Positions 1 to 13,847 are shown, numbered from the stretch's first letter. The stretch: DNA of 64,000 nucleotides from Holothuria scabra (GCA_037179385.1 CM074184.1:11798001-11862000), one strand, 5' to 3'. A program made the numbers and translations. Notes: a model not told the origin generated them from the sequence alone.

Positions 1-384
1 TCTAGCGTCTATTTTGCAATTCGGACATCCATTAAAGCAATTGTTACTAAGGTGCTGTTGTGCGCGTGTATCGGTAATACATCTACTGTGCATGATCAAT
101 GGCACCCAGTATGCCAAATTGAAACAGAGACATTCTGAGCTTACGATTTCTATGAATAGACCTCATGCATTGACGACGCACTGACGTCATCTTAGGGGAA
201 AAACAAAAGATATTATTAACGGTAATTCCCAAACTCCTATCCCCACACTGTTAGACACGCTGACTTCTCACGGGGCGCAATCGGGAAGGAGGGGGTAGGG
301 GGAAGTGTTCATTTGACATGCGCACAGCACTGTTTGATTATCTGCTTGTATGACTATTTTTTAACAGAAAGAAAATGGGCGTCC
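1..384. repeat. Dispersed repeat fragment and non-coding sequence
   Basis: AATTGTTACTAAGGTGCTGT and the following CG-rich bases at about 41-100 match 7889-7945. A TGACGTCA octamer is at 182-189. No gene seen. Confidence 0.45.
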
Positions 385-652
385 TATAGACGAATCGGAT
401 CAGCGCTTGCTTTAGCGACTGAAGGCAGCCATTAGTGGGGTCCATCAGTCTAAAATCGTCTTTCTTTATTGTCTAAAAGTAATTTCAAACCTTCATATAC
501 ATTGAAATTGAGGGAGTCAAGACGCAGTTTTAGTAAACAACCATCTATGGTACAAGTTAGCAGGGAAATTAAAAGATTAAAAGGTGATAGACCCCAGTTA
601 TGGCAGACTTACATCAGACTATCACTTGCTGTCCACCTCGGATTCGTCTATA
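385..652 (+). mobile_element. MITE copy 1 (TATAGACGAATC termini)
   Basis: The ends are TATAGACGAATC and GATTCGTCTATA. Subterminal blocks ATTAGTGGGGTCCATCAG and GGTGATAGACCCCAGTTATG are also inverted. A related copy in opposite orientation lies at 61612-61853. The 63-codon open frame inside is not a credible gene. Confidence 0.65.
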
Positions 653-660
653 AGGCTTAA

Positions 661-790
661 GGTAGGATTCCATAAGTACGGATGCGGATACGGAATGCGG
701 TTGCGGCGTCCGGATGCGGTGTGCGCATGCAGACGGTTCTGATTCCATCAATGCGAATACCGATCCGATGCAGATCCGGACGTATAGCGT
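661..790. repeat. CG-rich GGATGCGGATACGG-type repeat, copy 1
   Basis: Contains GGTAGGATTCCATAAGTACG and repeats of the CGGATGCGGATACGG type. The reverse complement of about 7650-7830 has the same elements (GGTAGGATTCCATATGTACG). Confidence 0.5.
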
Positions 791-1160
791 GGATGATTTT
801 AGAAACGAGTGATAAAAGTAATAATGAGAGAGGATAATTTCGTATGAAATGATATTAAACAGGGTTCAACGTTCCAATTAAAGGGCCAAACGATGCATTT
901 AATGAAGCTTGAGAACACTGAGGTAACAATAATCTGTGATAGGGCCTATATGGATCGACATCATGTAGTTCTAACACATGCGGTAGATAAGGACCTTCAG
1001 CCACCAAATATTAAATGCAATACGTGGAAATATTGTCTTGGAGGCTGCTAAACTTGGTGCTGGGATCAGACCCTTATAAAACCACTTGAAAATTTTCTGG
1101 TTACCAAGTTGACTTATTTAAGCAATGTTGTTTGCCAGTTTGCAGATATAGCAAAAGGGT
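791..1160. other. Non-coding spacer
   Basis: AT-rich, no recognisable gene or repeat. Confidence 0.4.
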
Positions 1161-1419
1161 TTAACCCTTTACCGTTGTTTGGGTCCTTTTGGACCCATGC
1201 GGAGAGCTCGGCTGTCACCCATGTTTACTGTTTCACGCGGAGCTCGAAACTGCGAGTAGCTACCCGAAAATTCGGCCACAACAACGAGAGAGACAATAGT
1301 TTAAGGTCACGGGGTCAATGGCCTACGGAAGCCAATGCGGGGCGGGCTACGTCCGCTTTTCCGCCCAATCCCGAGGCGCGCAAATATGTCCCTATCGAGG
1401 CACAACGGTAAAGGGTTAA
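1161..1419. mobile_element. piggyBac-type MITE
   Basis: TTAA at 1161-1164 and 1416-1419 flanks a 251-bp element with inverted termini CCCTTTACCGTTGT / ACAACGGTAAAGGG. TTAA duplication followed by CCC is the piggyBac signature. The interior is notably GC-rich for this window and has no transposase, so it is non-autonomous. Confidence 0.8.
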
Positions 1420-4119
1420 TTGGTAAAAAAGGAGGTGTCTGGTTTTTCCTTCAATTGTTCAAAGATATTGTACAACCTTTGACCTCAATTTGTTATTGAA
1501 ATTTGAAGCAACACAGCTCAGAGTTTTGCCTTATACCTAGCCAAGGCATGCAGTAACTCCATTTTTTATATAACCTTCAAAGTGCGTTTCGGTGTAGAAA
1601 GTCCAGTGTCGGTACCCGCGGCTGGTCCCTCAAAGGCCTTTTCCAGAGGCAAAATTCAAACTTTACTCCTTCAGCAGATGAAAACTGCATCTCAATTGCA
1701 TATAGCATTCCAAATTTATTTTCAAAGTACTGCAAATTTTGGGGGAATTAGTCTATTATGGGAAATTTGCGATGTCATCATTTCACATTGCATTCAATTT
1801 ATTTATGCTTTTGATGCCTATACAGAGACAATTACGCAACTTTGTTTGCTATTCCCAGCATATGCTAGAGCTACAGTAAAAGGTATCTAACATTCCAAGA
1901 GTACCAAATTTCAAGGAGAAATAGGAAATTTAATTATATAGAAAAACAAAGGGAATCTGACACAATATACCCACATTAAAACATAACTTTCTGTTGCTAT
2001 GTTGAAAAGTGAAGGTATTTTTTTTAACAAATAACCAGTCAAGTGAAACATTTTGAGTTAGGAAAATGGTATTGCGACAGGATTTGGAGGACATGGTGTT
2101 GGGTATTTTTGTCTTTTTTGCAAGACTTAAATGAAAAACCACTGAAAAAGTATGCTTTTAAGTCACACTTCAAACAAACTGAAACACTTGGTCATGATAC
2201 TTGTTATGAATTTGATCAAAGTTGTGAATATTTTAACTCTCCCAACAGTTTCCAGCTTTTTTATAAAAGGGCTAGCACAGTCATCCCAAATTTATTTTGA
2301 ATTATTAACAGACCATTCTCACTATAAATTCTTGTTTTTCTTTATCCAGGTAAACCCTTATCGTTCATTATATTTCAGAACTTCAAAATTGCAAATCCAA
2401 TGCAAACAATGAGTCTCTCCTAATAAATATCCAAATTCAAAGAAAAAATATACTACCACATGATTCTAAAGATTCATGAAATAGGTAAGACTACTAGACT
2501 AACTTAAGTTAGGATAACTTCACTTGACCTTTACGCTGTCAGTAGTCATAGTGAAATACTCATGTGATAATTTAACTAGGGGAATGACAACTGCTTAGGT
2601 AGAGATATAGAGACATATGATAACATTAAGAGAGACTTTTATTGACTTATTTGTATAGAACGATAAAAAACAAAAACATAGAAACAGTTTCAAAATGCTG
2701 CGAAGTTGTTAATAAGTATTATGTCATAGTACTGAACTGTTACATATAGACTGTCATTGCAAACATAACACTAAACAAAACTATTAAGTAGTGCATCATT
2801 TGATTAAAATGAGTAGCTCTCGGGAACATTTCTGTCTATTTTAATAGCAAGTCCAAAGTCCACAAGCAACATCTTGGGATCATGACCATCCACATAACAT
2901 TAGGTGTGGGAAGGAGGTCTTAGAACAGTAAGACAATTTGAGAAAATTTATATATTTCTACAAGGAACAAGTGAACAGAAAGACAAAGTGAATTGACACA
3001 AACAATGCAGTCACCTCAACTTAGTTTCAACAACCAAAACAGAGGTGAATTACAAGGGGAAATGCAGTCACCTGAACTTAAATTTGTAAAGTAGACTCTC
3101 CTGTCCTGTTTCATGATTGGTGATTGAGAGTTATTTAAGAATGTTTCTTCCTCTCAAATTAGGAAATTACTAGGAGTTACTGCTAAATTTACCCTGAATA
3201 TACAATAATGAAGTCCTAAAAGGAAAATTGTGAGATGTATCTTTTGCTCCAAATTAAGTTTGGGTGACTGCTCTTGCCATTTAAGTTTAATGTTTTGAAG
3301 ATCACGAGGCTAAATGGCTCATCCAGGACCTTATACTACAGTCGGTAAGCATCTCTTTGTGTTTCCAATTGTACACAAAAGAAGAAGAAGAAGAATTAAT
3401 CTTATTATTCTGAGCTTTTCTGGGTTGCATCCAGTTTGAAATTAAACAAAACTGTAGGAGCCAATGTTCTAATGAATTGTTTGGTGAAGGGCTACCACAC
3501 TTTAATAATTTAATATAAACTATTTAGCCAATGGGCTAGGTGGATTGTAATACCCTGTCCCTTTACACACTTGCACCAGAAATAGAATGATTTTACTTGA
3601 ATAATGACTCACTAACATTATTCAAAACAGGATGGAGCATTGTATATCCAATCATGAATTCGTTAAATGGTACGATGCTTAATATGTTTTAAGTAAAACC
3701 GTGGTTCGTTACTGCATACCCTCCAAAGGGGTCCTCTCAAAGTTTCATATCTACATGTTGTGGCATAACTGGATTGAATGTGAATCAAGGAATAAACACT
3801 GTTCAGCAGAAGTGTTGTCTCGTCATATTAGGGCACATTAGGAACCAAAGCATTCAATATATCCTTACATCATTTTAGGCTAATGTAACAAAAGGAAGAA
3901 TCGTATAATGTCATTGTGACATCGGATATATAAATGTCTTCCAGTTAGTTACTTAGATGGAGTTTTATGGCCCAGTTTCCAATCTAAAAATGTCTTCCAA
4001 AAATGTCAGCAACCTCTTTAGATCCAATTCAACATTGGCACAATTAGTAAACATTAATTTCCCAACAAGGAATTGTATTAAAAAACACTCCAAAGAAATA
4101 AAAAGGTGACTGTTGTTTC
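1420..4119. other. Non-coding AT-rich stretch
   Basis: Only short open frames without protein-like composition. A (GAA)n tract lies near 3380. No conserved motif, RNA gene or transposon core recognised. Confidence 0.4.
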
Positions 4120-4354
4120 TACACTCTTAAAACGCCGGGCTTACGTTTAACCAGGATCTGTGTTCTATTTACTCCAACACAATCCTGGTTAATATTCCCA
4201 GTTAAACTAGTTACTTCAACCAGAATTTGTGTTAGTGTTACTTGGATTTGCTTTAGTTTAACCGGAATTTCATGGAAAATTTAACTAGAAGTTATGTTGG
4301 AGTAAGCAGAACAGCAATCCTGGTTAAATTCAATCCCAGTGTTTTATGAGTGTA
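4120..4354. mobile_element. Degenerate MITE with terminal inverted repeats
   Basis: The termini TACACTCTTAAAAC and GTTTTATGAGTGTA are inverted. Inside, AACCAGGAT/ATCCTGGTTAA recurs in both orientations, so much of the 235 bp is loosely self-complementary. No coding capacity. Confidence 0.65.
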
Positions 4355-7300
4355 CTAACAATGCAACAATCCTTGGGTCAGTTCGTTATCAACTGATGAC
4401 TTCCCTGGGAATTGCAGAATGGTGCTTCAAACTTGTTTGTCTCCATGTTATCTTCTCCAGATGGCCTACTTATATCTAATTTCTTTTCTTACTAGATGTA
4501 GGTCTAAAATTTTGAGTCCTCCTCTAGGTGAAAAAAACATTGAATTGCACGATAGTAATGACCTTGAAGGATGGCCGATTTTCGTCCCTGGATGTAAAAG
4601 TTAAATCATTATTCAGCATTCAAGTGTGTATAATTGAATACATAACTAAAAGTCAAAGTTATTAAACATGTAGATTTAAGACAAACTTAAAGCTAAATAA
4701 CACATTTTGATCTGCAGATGAAAAAAAAAAAAACAAATATATCCTCCATCTATAAAAAAGTTTTATTGCTGATATTTAGGTCTCATCAAAAAAATATTTC
4801 CTTTTCCCCCTTTTTAAGTAAACAATAGGCCTTACTCATTGTCACCATAAGGTCAAGAAATGTAACAGCTCAACAGACCACAGACTGCTCTAACACAACA
4901 TACTTTACAAACACATATCGATTGGATTTCCTTCATACAAAAAATTATCAGGCAGGTGAATACTCAAGTAGTTGGTTAACATAGTTTTAGAAGAGTTGGA
5001 ATATTTTGCAAGAAAATTCGGGAAATACATCATAATGATATATGTGGGTAATAAAAATTTGTGTCTCTTGTTATTTTTTTTTTTGGGGGGGGGGGGGGGG
5101 GCTGAGGGGGAGAGGGTGAGGTTGTGGGTAAGTTCCACATGGGTGTGGGTAAATCTCACATTACTACTTTGGCCTGATGAATAGCTGAATAGGAAGGTCT
5201 AATCTTATACATTTTCTAAGTGTGACCTTGGATGTGCAACAAACTTACTTTTTACGACAACAACATTAGAAGATGTCTTCTACTGTAAGATGTGATGTCT
5301 CTGTTGAAGATGAGTGATGCAGAGGTCTTTATCCAAATACCGGTACCACAGGTACTGTACATGATGATGTTGGCAGTCAGGGAGTTTCCGTAACAGCTGA
5401 TACCTGAATCTCATGAATAACACTGAAATTCCACTTTCAATTTGATGAAATGTACTGACACGGCCTGTCTAATATTGTACCTGATGGGGAAACATAAAAA
5501 GTACAGACTACAGTCACAGTTTGGGAATACATACATGTATAGAAATTGATCTTGCCTAATGCAGAACGCCTTAGTACTAACAAAGACTGAGGGCAGTGTG
5601 GGACTTTGGGAGCTTCTACGAGAGGACATACATGATTGCTCTCGCAGAAGTGATCAAAAAGGATTACAAAAAGTTGTGGTCATACCTGTATCTTCAGTTA
5701 GTTATGTAATGCATCAGTCCAATTACATTAAAAATCATTATTAATTATTCATTCTGTCTAAAAAATGCTAAGCAACAGCAGTAGCTCTTCAAAATATGAA
5801 TAATGCTGGAGATGTTGAAGTTGACCAATTTGACCTTTTTGAAAGTTTTGGCAAAAAAAAATTGTGGAACACAAATTTTACTTACAAACTTTTTTCTGTT
5901 AAACTGTGAAAGTTAGAAATAGTGAGAACCTCATTTTTGAAGAAAGATGTACTGCCTCATCGTATCATATTTTACTTAGAAATGTTGATATAAGTTATTA
6001 AAAAAAACTTTCTGTAAAAAGGTGCAGAACTTTTTTCAAGTTTCAACGCAAACCAAAGAAGACAAAACACTGCCTTGCTATATACCTACTAACCATTCCA
6101 ATTCCACTTCTTGGAGCTTGGCTGATGAGAGTTAACTCTTGAGACTTTCCCTCTGAACTATTTGATAACCAGGATTTCAACCATCCAAGTATGTGCACTG
6201 ATGATGAAATCATACTTCACAGATGGTCCCTGAAAATTAATAAACAAATCGGTTAAATTATAGTCTATACATTTGACCCTACAAAGGTTGATAGCATTTA
6301 ATTCAAAGACAAACAAGATAGGCAATTAAAATTAAAAACAGGAAATCTATGTGTGAAAAGTAAATGTATTTAACAAAAATAACCTAACTTTAAAATGATA
6401 CATATTTTTAAAGTAAGCTAAGCCAGGGTTTAGCTACATTAATCAGAGTACGTGGTCTGGAATATTCTTCTTTCATATCACACACACCCTAGTAAAAACC
6501 ACCAGAAAATATCTCTAAAATCATTGTGTCACACTAGACTTTAAGTGCTCTCATTAAGTGACAAATTTTCTGCGGTAGTTAACCTGTATACATTGCACCT
6601 ATCGATTGCGTCTCTGCGAATTCTGTTAGGGGTTACAACACACTTTCATTCAAGTTACTGAAGCAGTCCATCTGTTATACAATTGACTCAACATTCCATT
6701 GGACTTTCCACATGTTTCCTGTATGACACATCCATGTTGCTCCAAGCAGGGAGTTGTCCCTGACAACTCGATCCATGCACCACATAGGCCTAGGTTGCAT
6801 TAATGCAACATATGTAGAACTTTGACCCAACCCTGCACCACAACTTGGATGAAAGACACAGATTTATCTATCCATGGCAGTAGGAGGTCGGTCCTGTTCA
6901 GTTTAGGGCTGAGTTTAAGGTCATGTTTGTATACCCTCTGCCTAAGCAGGCTAGGCTGATCTAGGCTAGAATAGGGCTAGCCTGTGGAATATACATAGGC
7001 CTAGGCCTAGCCTAGCTCTATCTCGAACTTAAAGATGATCAGGATTACATTACAGGCCTAGGTGTTGGCCTATGCCACACAAAATTGACGTTACTTAGGC
7101 ATAGGCTACTCTAGCCCTTGAACAGGACCCAGCATTACGTTCCTATGCTATACACTTCATTTCTGGTAGTAAGGAGTGACTACAAGGAGCGGATTATACG
7201 GTCACGATCAGTGACTAAGGCTACTCATTCTTATCTGCAAATGAAGCCAGCTCAGCGAAGTAAAAAGCCCTGTACATGGACTAGGACTAACGTTAGTATT

Positions 7301-7600
7301 TCGACTCATTGAAGGTTACAGCCTACAATGTGCACAGGTACAAGGTTAGGCCTAACGTTACGAAAAATGCACGCTTTTCGTATAGGCTTAACATACTCTG
7401 CTTAGTTCCTCGCTGTGTCCATCACATTTACAGCACTCTGCCACATTTTGGTATAACTTTTCTATATTTGTATGGCCCAAAAAGCTCGCATCATTGAAAA
7501 AGAATGATCCATAACCAAGCTTTCATATTAAATTTATTCTCGATCCAGTCAAATACGTGTTTTCGTTGCTGGATTGTGAGAGCACTGCATGGCTGAGGTG
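4355..7600. other. Non-coding stretch with a G tract and AGGCCTAG-rich patch
   Basis: A long T/G tract lies near 5077-5101. Between about 6780 and 7110 palindromic TAGGCCTA-type words are dense. No gene is supported by either strand. Confidence 0.4.
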
Positions 7601-8260
7601 GTCGCAAGTTTACGATTGTCTCTATCATGACGTCATTTCAACTGTTTACCGCATCCGATTTGCCGTACCAATCGCTACATGGTGCGGTCGAGTTTACCGC
7701 ATGCGTTTCCGGATCCGACAACGTATCCGCATCCGTACTGATGGAATCAAGCTCGTTGAAACCATGTGTGAGCGATTTTTGCCGTATCCGTATCCGCATA
7801 CGCATCCGTACATATGGAATCCTACCTTTATGCACTTACGTCACTGCGTTTCGTACTCGCTCTGTTTTCCATCGGAGCGTCCATTTTACAATTGTTACTA
7901 AGGTGCTGTCGTGCGCGCGTTTCGGTAACACAACGACTGCCTTTGATCACTTCCATCCAGTGAAATACGCTGACGTCACGTGCAATTACGTCACAGAACC
8001 GCCATGCAGAAGGACAATCATGCCAAATACACGTGGCTTTGTGCCGAACGCATTGCACAGTGTGCACTTTGGTATGCACGGTGTGTACACATTCAACGAG
8101 CAAGCGCGTCTAGTGTGGTTTACTACGTAGTTTCATGTACTCCAACATGGCCGCCGGAGAGTATTATGACGTCATGTGAAAAGCCTCTATACCGACGTAA
8201 TTAGATCCACAGACATCCTAAGCTGTGGCTGTTAGGAGCACACCAACGGAAACGCGCGAG
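7600..8260. promoter_or_regulatory. CpG-rich block with three CRE octamers; possible promoter or repeat
   Basis: TGACGTCA occurs at 7628-7635, 7971-7978 and 8167-8174, with an ATGGCCGCC word near 8149. CpG is far denser than in the surroundings. Parts (about 7650-7830 and 7889-7945) are repeated near the window start, so a repeat-borne origin is as likely as a host promoter. The longest open frame (7627-8130) contains Arg-Ile repeats from the hexamer-like DNA and is not a credible protein. Confidence 0.35.
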
Positions 8261-9153
8261 TAAAAACGAACGCAACTGTTTGGTCACTGAATGTCGTTTT
8301 ATGATATGTATCATATTTTAATGCACTCAAATCGAACACTATCGTGACGAGAGCTGTTTTTATTAGCGTGTGGTGACGTTGGGTAAATTGCTGTAAATTA
8401 TTAATCATGAACGGGGGGCAAGCAGAATATTTCCAAGTGCCATCGGGACACATGTTAGGCCTTGCTTGCACGATCTTAAAACTGTTTTGTGACAACTGCA
8501 TAGCCCATGCCACATTTATGAAAAATTAGAACACAGTTCTAACTTTTAGGGAAATTGCAATGGTCTTTTAACCAAATTTGTATTTGTTTTTGTGGGCACG
8601 TTGGTTGAAATGACCGGCTACCGTTAATGAAAAGACTGCTAACGAAGATTAAGATTTTAAAACACGCACTTGGATTTTCAGAGGGTTAAGGCAGTGCCAA
8701 AATGTTAGGAGCACTAAGTTACCATAACCCTAATATAACCCTAACCAAAACCATAGTCCATAAACCAAACCAAACCAAACAGAATTCCCGTTTGACCCGC
8801 GTTCATTCGCAGCATTATGTCACCATTATGCTTATAGCTTATAAAAGCAGCGCTCGGTAGGATTGCTTTCGAAAACACACAGTCGGTTAAGCACCCAGAA
8901 AAAATGGTTATTTAAATAACCCATTTACTGTAAAGCTGTTCAGTAAAATCATTATTTACAAAAATGGCGCGGTGACTCATCACCCATACAAGTTTTCTAC
9001 AAAACTCTAGAAAATGCCTATAGAGCTCTTTAAAACTTAACAGAATGAATGATTTTCTGTAGAAATGCTAAGAACCTCTATAGAAATTTGCAGTTCCTTT
9101 ACAGTTCCATAGAATTTCTTTATCTCAGTTTCTAAATAGAAAAATCTCAATAG
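8261..9153. other. Non-coding spacer
   Basis: A perfect palindrome GTTATTTAAATAAC lies near 8909 and CCTAA/AACCAAACC-type simple sequence near 8725-8780. No gene. Confidence 0.35.
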
Positions 9154-11845
9154 AACAAGAGGGCAATCCACGGAGTTGCATATCTCATCGCTAACATGTG
9201 GGCAAGTTTGTTACAGAACTTGAACTATGTATGAGCTAGAAGTTTTATCTGTGCTGAATTTTATGCTACAGTAGAATGTCATTGACAAAAATCACCATAC
9301 TAAAACTCCATGCCACAATCTTGAAGTCCAAGGGAATCGATTTTTTCGTTCCAAGTGACGGAAGTTTTTTTCGTAAGATAGCGAGGGGAAGGAATATGGC
9401 ACAGACCAATCAAGTTCTTGGAACAGGCGCACCCCTTTTTCCCAAAAAACATCATTTGGATATGTGAATTCTGACACCGGATTATATAAGAACTGGAAAA
9501 ATAGGCTACCCAACTTTGTAACGCTTGCCCTTTTAATCCAGTAGGCCTATCTAAGATTTTGGAACAAATTTATTTTTTAAGATGCTGTTATCCCCTTGCA
9601 CCACTATGAAAAAGAAACAACGAGCTTGGCTGTTACACTCAAAGATATTATAAACAAAGATACCAAACTTAAAATGACACGGTGACTCCTCATGGACGCC
9701 GAATCAGAGGGGTGGAAGTGCTAACCACTGATCAGTCGTTTTGAAAGCTAACAGTTAATCGATATCTTCCGGTAATGTAAATACGTGTGATTTTAAAACA
9801 TTGCAACTCCTACAAACACAGTTCTTCAATAAATTACTCTTACATGAAACAGTTTTAGGCTTCTTCGTCGGCTTTCTACTTAAGGAACATTTGAACATTA
9901 CCGCACAACGACTTGTTTGAAGTTCATTGGCTTTCTGATTGGTCAGTTTCTATACACGGGGGGCTGGGGGGGGGGGGCTGGGGGCCTAGCGCCCCCCAGA
10001 TTTTCTTTAGGCCCCCAGATTTTTGCGTCCTAATAAAGTAATTGAAAAAATAAAATGTTCGAACGGAAATAAACGTTGAAGTATTTCCTTCAAAACAGTT
10101 AATAAATAAAACACATTTTGTGCGCACGTATGAAATCAAGTAATAACTTCAAAATGCCTACTTTCACTAAATTAGATACCATTTGTGATCTGCACTGTCG
10201 TTTATTGCATGTCACTTCGAAGATGAAACGAAAGTCTAGACGACAAAATTTAATGTGACTTTGTTATGTTAAGACCCTTTCTGCCTTTCGGATGGCTGAT
10301 TGATTTACTGAAAATAAGGCAATCGTACACTGGATACCACTCTTACACGACCATTCCCATACTTTATCATACACAAAATATGCCGTAAGCAGGTAAGGGT
10401 AAGGTACTGCCTGCGGATAATTCTTCTCTTCCATCATTAACAAGTAGGCCTATGTCTTGTCTCACTCCTGCCCATGACAAGACGTGCCACTGTAGGACGA
10501 CTTTTTTCGGCAAGTCCTCTTTTACTAGTTGGCACTGGCGTCCGGGGATATGTAAAATGCCCATAAGGTCCGGATTTCATGTGTTTCCCACATGATCCGT
10601 ACTTCTGCTTTGCGGTTCAATTATTTTGAGAGATTTATTCGTAGTATTTTAATTTTTACTACATAATGTACCGATGAATAAATACTGCACCATTTTGCAC
10701 ATTGTTTCTTCGGTAGTATGTATGTCTCTTGTAAAAGCTCTACAAAAACTAAAAATATTTTGATATTTTTCATGCTGCCCAAAACGGGAAAATCCTAAAA
10801 TCCTAAAATCCTTAGCCCTATAATCAGAAGTTTTGCCGAACATATCACCATTTTGCATCTAGGAAATCCAACGCAAAGAAAGTTTCTCAGAAGGGGACAC
10901 AAGTACTTTTGGTTTTCCTGTTAAAGGGTAAGGTACTGCTGTAGGTAAGCTGAAATCCATCCAAATATTGCCGCATTTGCGGCTGGGTACATCCAGTTTA
11001 AAACACGTGGGAAGTGCCGTTTCCCGCCATCTGGAGGGGTTTTAACCCCAAAATATTCTTGTACGCTCCGCGCCAACCGATGGTGCCGCTCCGCTTAGAT
11101 TAAAATATTGCCGCATTTGCCATTTATGTCCCTCTGAAGTTTACAATTTTTCCCCAAGGGAAAGGGAGATACCGGTTCCCTTCAGTTTCATCCCCCAGGC
11201 CACAGATCAAAAGTGCCCAGTTTTGGGGTCCCTAAAAAGTGTATGTATTACCATTTTTCTAATGGACTGATTTTTTATTCTCATTATTTGAGAAGTAGCA
11301 AACATGAGATTCGTATTTCAAGGCTTGGTACATCCAGCGTAAAACACATGGGAAGTGCCGTTTCCGGCAATCCGGAGGGGTTTTAAAGCCCCAATTTTTC
11401 TTGTACGCTCCGCGCCAACTGATGGTGGCGCTCCGCTAAGATAGTATTGCCGTGCCTGACCCTCGGAGGTACCAGGCCCCCCACTTGTTACCTAGCCCCC
11501 TCCCCCCAAAATCCCATCCTGGCTACGCCACTGCCACCGGGGCTTTACCCCTACACCCCACCAGGGTGCCTTAGGCGGACCACTAGACCATACTGGCTGA
11601 GCCTGGCGCTTTGCGCTTGGTGGCGCCAACGGCGCCATGAGTGGAGTCTAGCAGTGCCATCTGCAAAATTGTAGTGCCTCCCCTGTGCCTCCTAGAATGA
11701 AAAGTCTGGTGACGTCAGTGGTGGGAAAAGGAGTATAAGCAATGGGTTGTTATGGCTCTGGTCACTTTTTAGCCAAAATAACCATCTAAACAAGAGGGCA
11801 ATCCACGGAGTCGCATATCTCATCGCTAACATGTGCGCAAGTTTG
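9154..11845. repeat. Dispersed 57-bp direct repeat at 9154-9210 and 11789-11845
   Basis: Both ends of this interval carry AACAAGAGGGCAATCCACGG followed by CATATCTCATCGCTAACATG and GCAAGTTTG, with few differences. The flanks are unrelated, so this is a fragment of a dispersed repeat. Between them are the G-rich tract at 9959-9976 and the repeat pair at 10986-11442; otherwise I see no gene. Confidence 0.6.
10986..11442. repeat. Direct repeat pair (about 115 bp each) at 10986-11100 and 11327-11442
   Basis: Both copies contain GGTACATCCAG, GGGAAGTGCCGTTTCC, GGAGGGGTTTTAA and TTGTACGCTCCGCGCCAAC. They are about 80-85% alike by eye and GC-rich. No function is evident. Confidence 0.6.
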
Positions 11846-13224
11846 ATATAGAAGTGTAAAAAGTATCGGATACAGGAAAGCACAGATCCTTCGGTAATTT
11901 TGTGACTTAGAAGTTAACATGATCGGAAGGGATGGCTCACTAAACTGATATGGATATGGACGCAACGATTATGAAAGTAAGAAGCTTTCGTGGACGCTTT
12001 AGACAAGCCTGCGTAATTGTTATTATTCACGGGCTAGCTGGAGGGGTATTCTCCATTTTGACGCGACGGCAAACTTCATGTGTGTCGAGCTGATACGCAC
12101 ATCAAGTGCGTCTCAATTAAGAAACTGGGCGTGTGCGCCATGTTGAACGCGTGGCGTTAGAAGATTTTCGGCCGACGCACACAAATTTTCTGCGTGCTGG
12201 CCTGTGGCGAATCTTAGCCCGTGCATGTGGCAAGGAAATTGTCACGTGCGTTTTTTTTTTGGCGATGCTTCAGAACCGCCAGGTTTTAAGGGCACTAATA
12301 TGTAAGATAGGTAGGCCCTATGCCTAACCTAATGTTAGTCATCCACAGTTTCATATCTTGCCATGTTATAACTCAAGCCTATATGAATAGCGCAGGTCTA
12401 TAGCCATGCCTAAGCCCCAAACCTAGCCTACATACCTTTAAAGTGGGCATGGCACGGCCAAAGTAAGTTTCGGTAAATGTTCTTTGGATACACCTTGACA
12501 TAAAGTGAAGCTTTCCCTACTAAATTATGTCCATAAATACCGAAATACGACGTTGTGAATCCCCAATTACAGGCCAGGCTCAACCCATTTGAAATCCGAA
12601 AGCGAAAAACGTATGTGAACGCGTCTCAAGATGGTGACGTCATTGGAGGCACGGTTAGCAACACGGTACCACTGTGCTCACAATCATCGAATAATGTGCA
12701 TGGTAACGCGTGTTAGCGAGTACACCATTGCAAACACCGGTGCTACGATAGCAGTGCGCGTGGCCACTGACTACATTGTGAATTGTGTATTGCGCGGTGA
12801 CTGCTTAGTATTTGCAGTAGCACAATCACCAAACAGCTCATACAGTAAAGACGGCGCTCGTAGTGGGACGCACTTGTTGTGGATTGTCCATACATGTTCA
12901 TAGCTAAAGCGCTCGAACCACATCTTTCTTGCACAAAAACAGAACTGTTTTTACACGCGTGCATGTGCACGCGAACATATTGGCCAATGATTTGCTTCCG
13001 AATTCCCAACATGGTCCGCGCCTTTCGTTCTGTATGTTGGACGTGTATTGTGATGCAATCGTTTTCATGAAAATGCTAAGATGAGATATTTTTACCGAGC
13101 GTTACATTAGTTTCACATCTAGATGCGCGTTCTTAAATAGGGCGGGGTTTGTGCCGCAAATTGCTTCACAAAAGTCAATTGACCTGTTGCGGCATTTTTC
13201 GAGTAGTTGAATAGTAATTTCTAG
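11846..13224. other. CpG-rich non-coding block
   Basis: From about 12000 to 13050 CpG is dense. TGACGTCA lies at 12635-12642, and another at 11710-11717 just upstream. The open frames overlap in several phases and have no protein-family features. Possibly a regulatory region; nothing decisive. Confidence 0.3.
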
Positions 13225-13325
13225 ATGCTGCGCACTGATGTGATTCACATGTCAGTGGGTTCAAATTCCTCTTGATTGGCGTGGGTTTTCCTCTTGCTTT
13301 CCCCCAATTTGATATTATTACGCTT
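13225..13325 (+). repeat. Fragment related to the SINE at 63595
   Basis: GGGTTCAAATTCCTCTTGAT (B box region) followed by a C/T-rich body parallels GGTTTCAAATCCCTCTCGAT and the body of the copy at 63595. The A-box side is degraded. Confidence 0.4.
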
Positions 13326-13847
13326 TCCACTAAAATCGGTTGCGCGGCGCGCCAAGGACGTCGAAGTCAAACAATAGTTCTATTGGAAAACTTCGTTGGG
13401 ATGCGCGCGCAAATGGCTGTCTACATTTCATGTTCTAAATGTGCATGCGTTGTGAATGCGTTTCCCATCAATTTTCGATTTCCTTTAAACTTCCGTAAAG
13501 ACCAATAACCTATATTGCTGTAAGGCTAGGCTGTGTAATGTATTCGGCCAATTTAACATGAATATTACAGTGTTTTAAACATGTTCTATCACAAATGGTT
13601 CTCATAAACTTTCTCATAAACTTTCTTCATCCCCTACCTCAACATAACGTCTGGCATTAAAGCAACAGGTCAAACTGCAGCGATATCGGATCGGACTTCG
13701 CTCCGAGTTTTGAGATATTTAATCTGATCTCCAGGCTCCATCTTTGGTCGAAAAAAAAACTAAAAGAATGCCAATTTGTGTGTGTTAAGATGATTTTTAT
13801 CAAAGGCACTACAAAATCTAAGTAATTCTAATTATTTCCATCGTATC

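Noticed and set aside
7627..8130. 167-codon open frame in the CpG-rich block
   Set aside because: Arg-Ile repeats come from the GGATNCGGAT-type DNA repeat, other frames are equally open, and parts are repeated near the window start.
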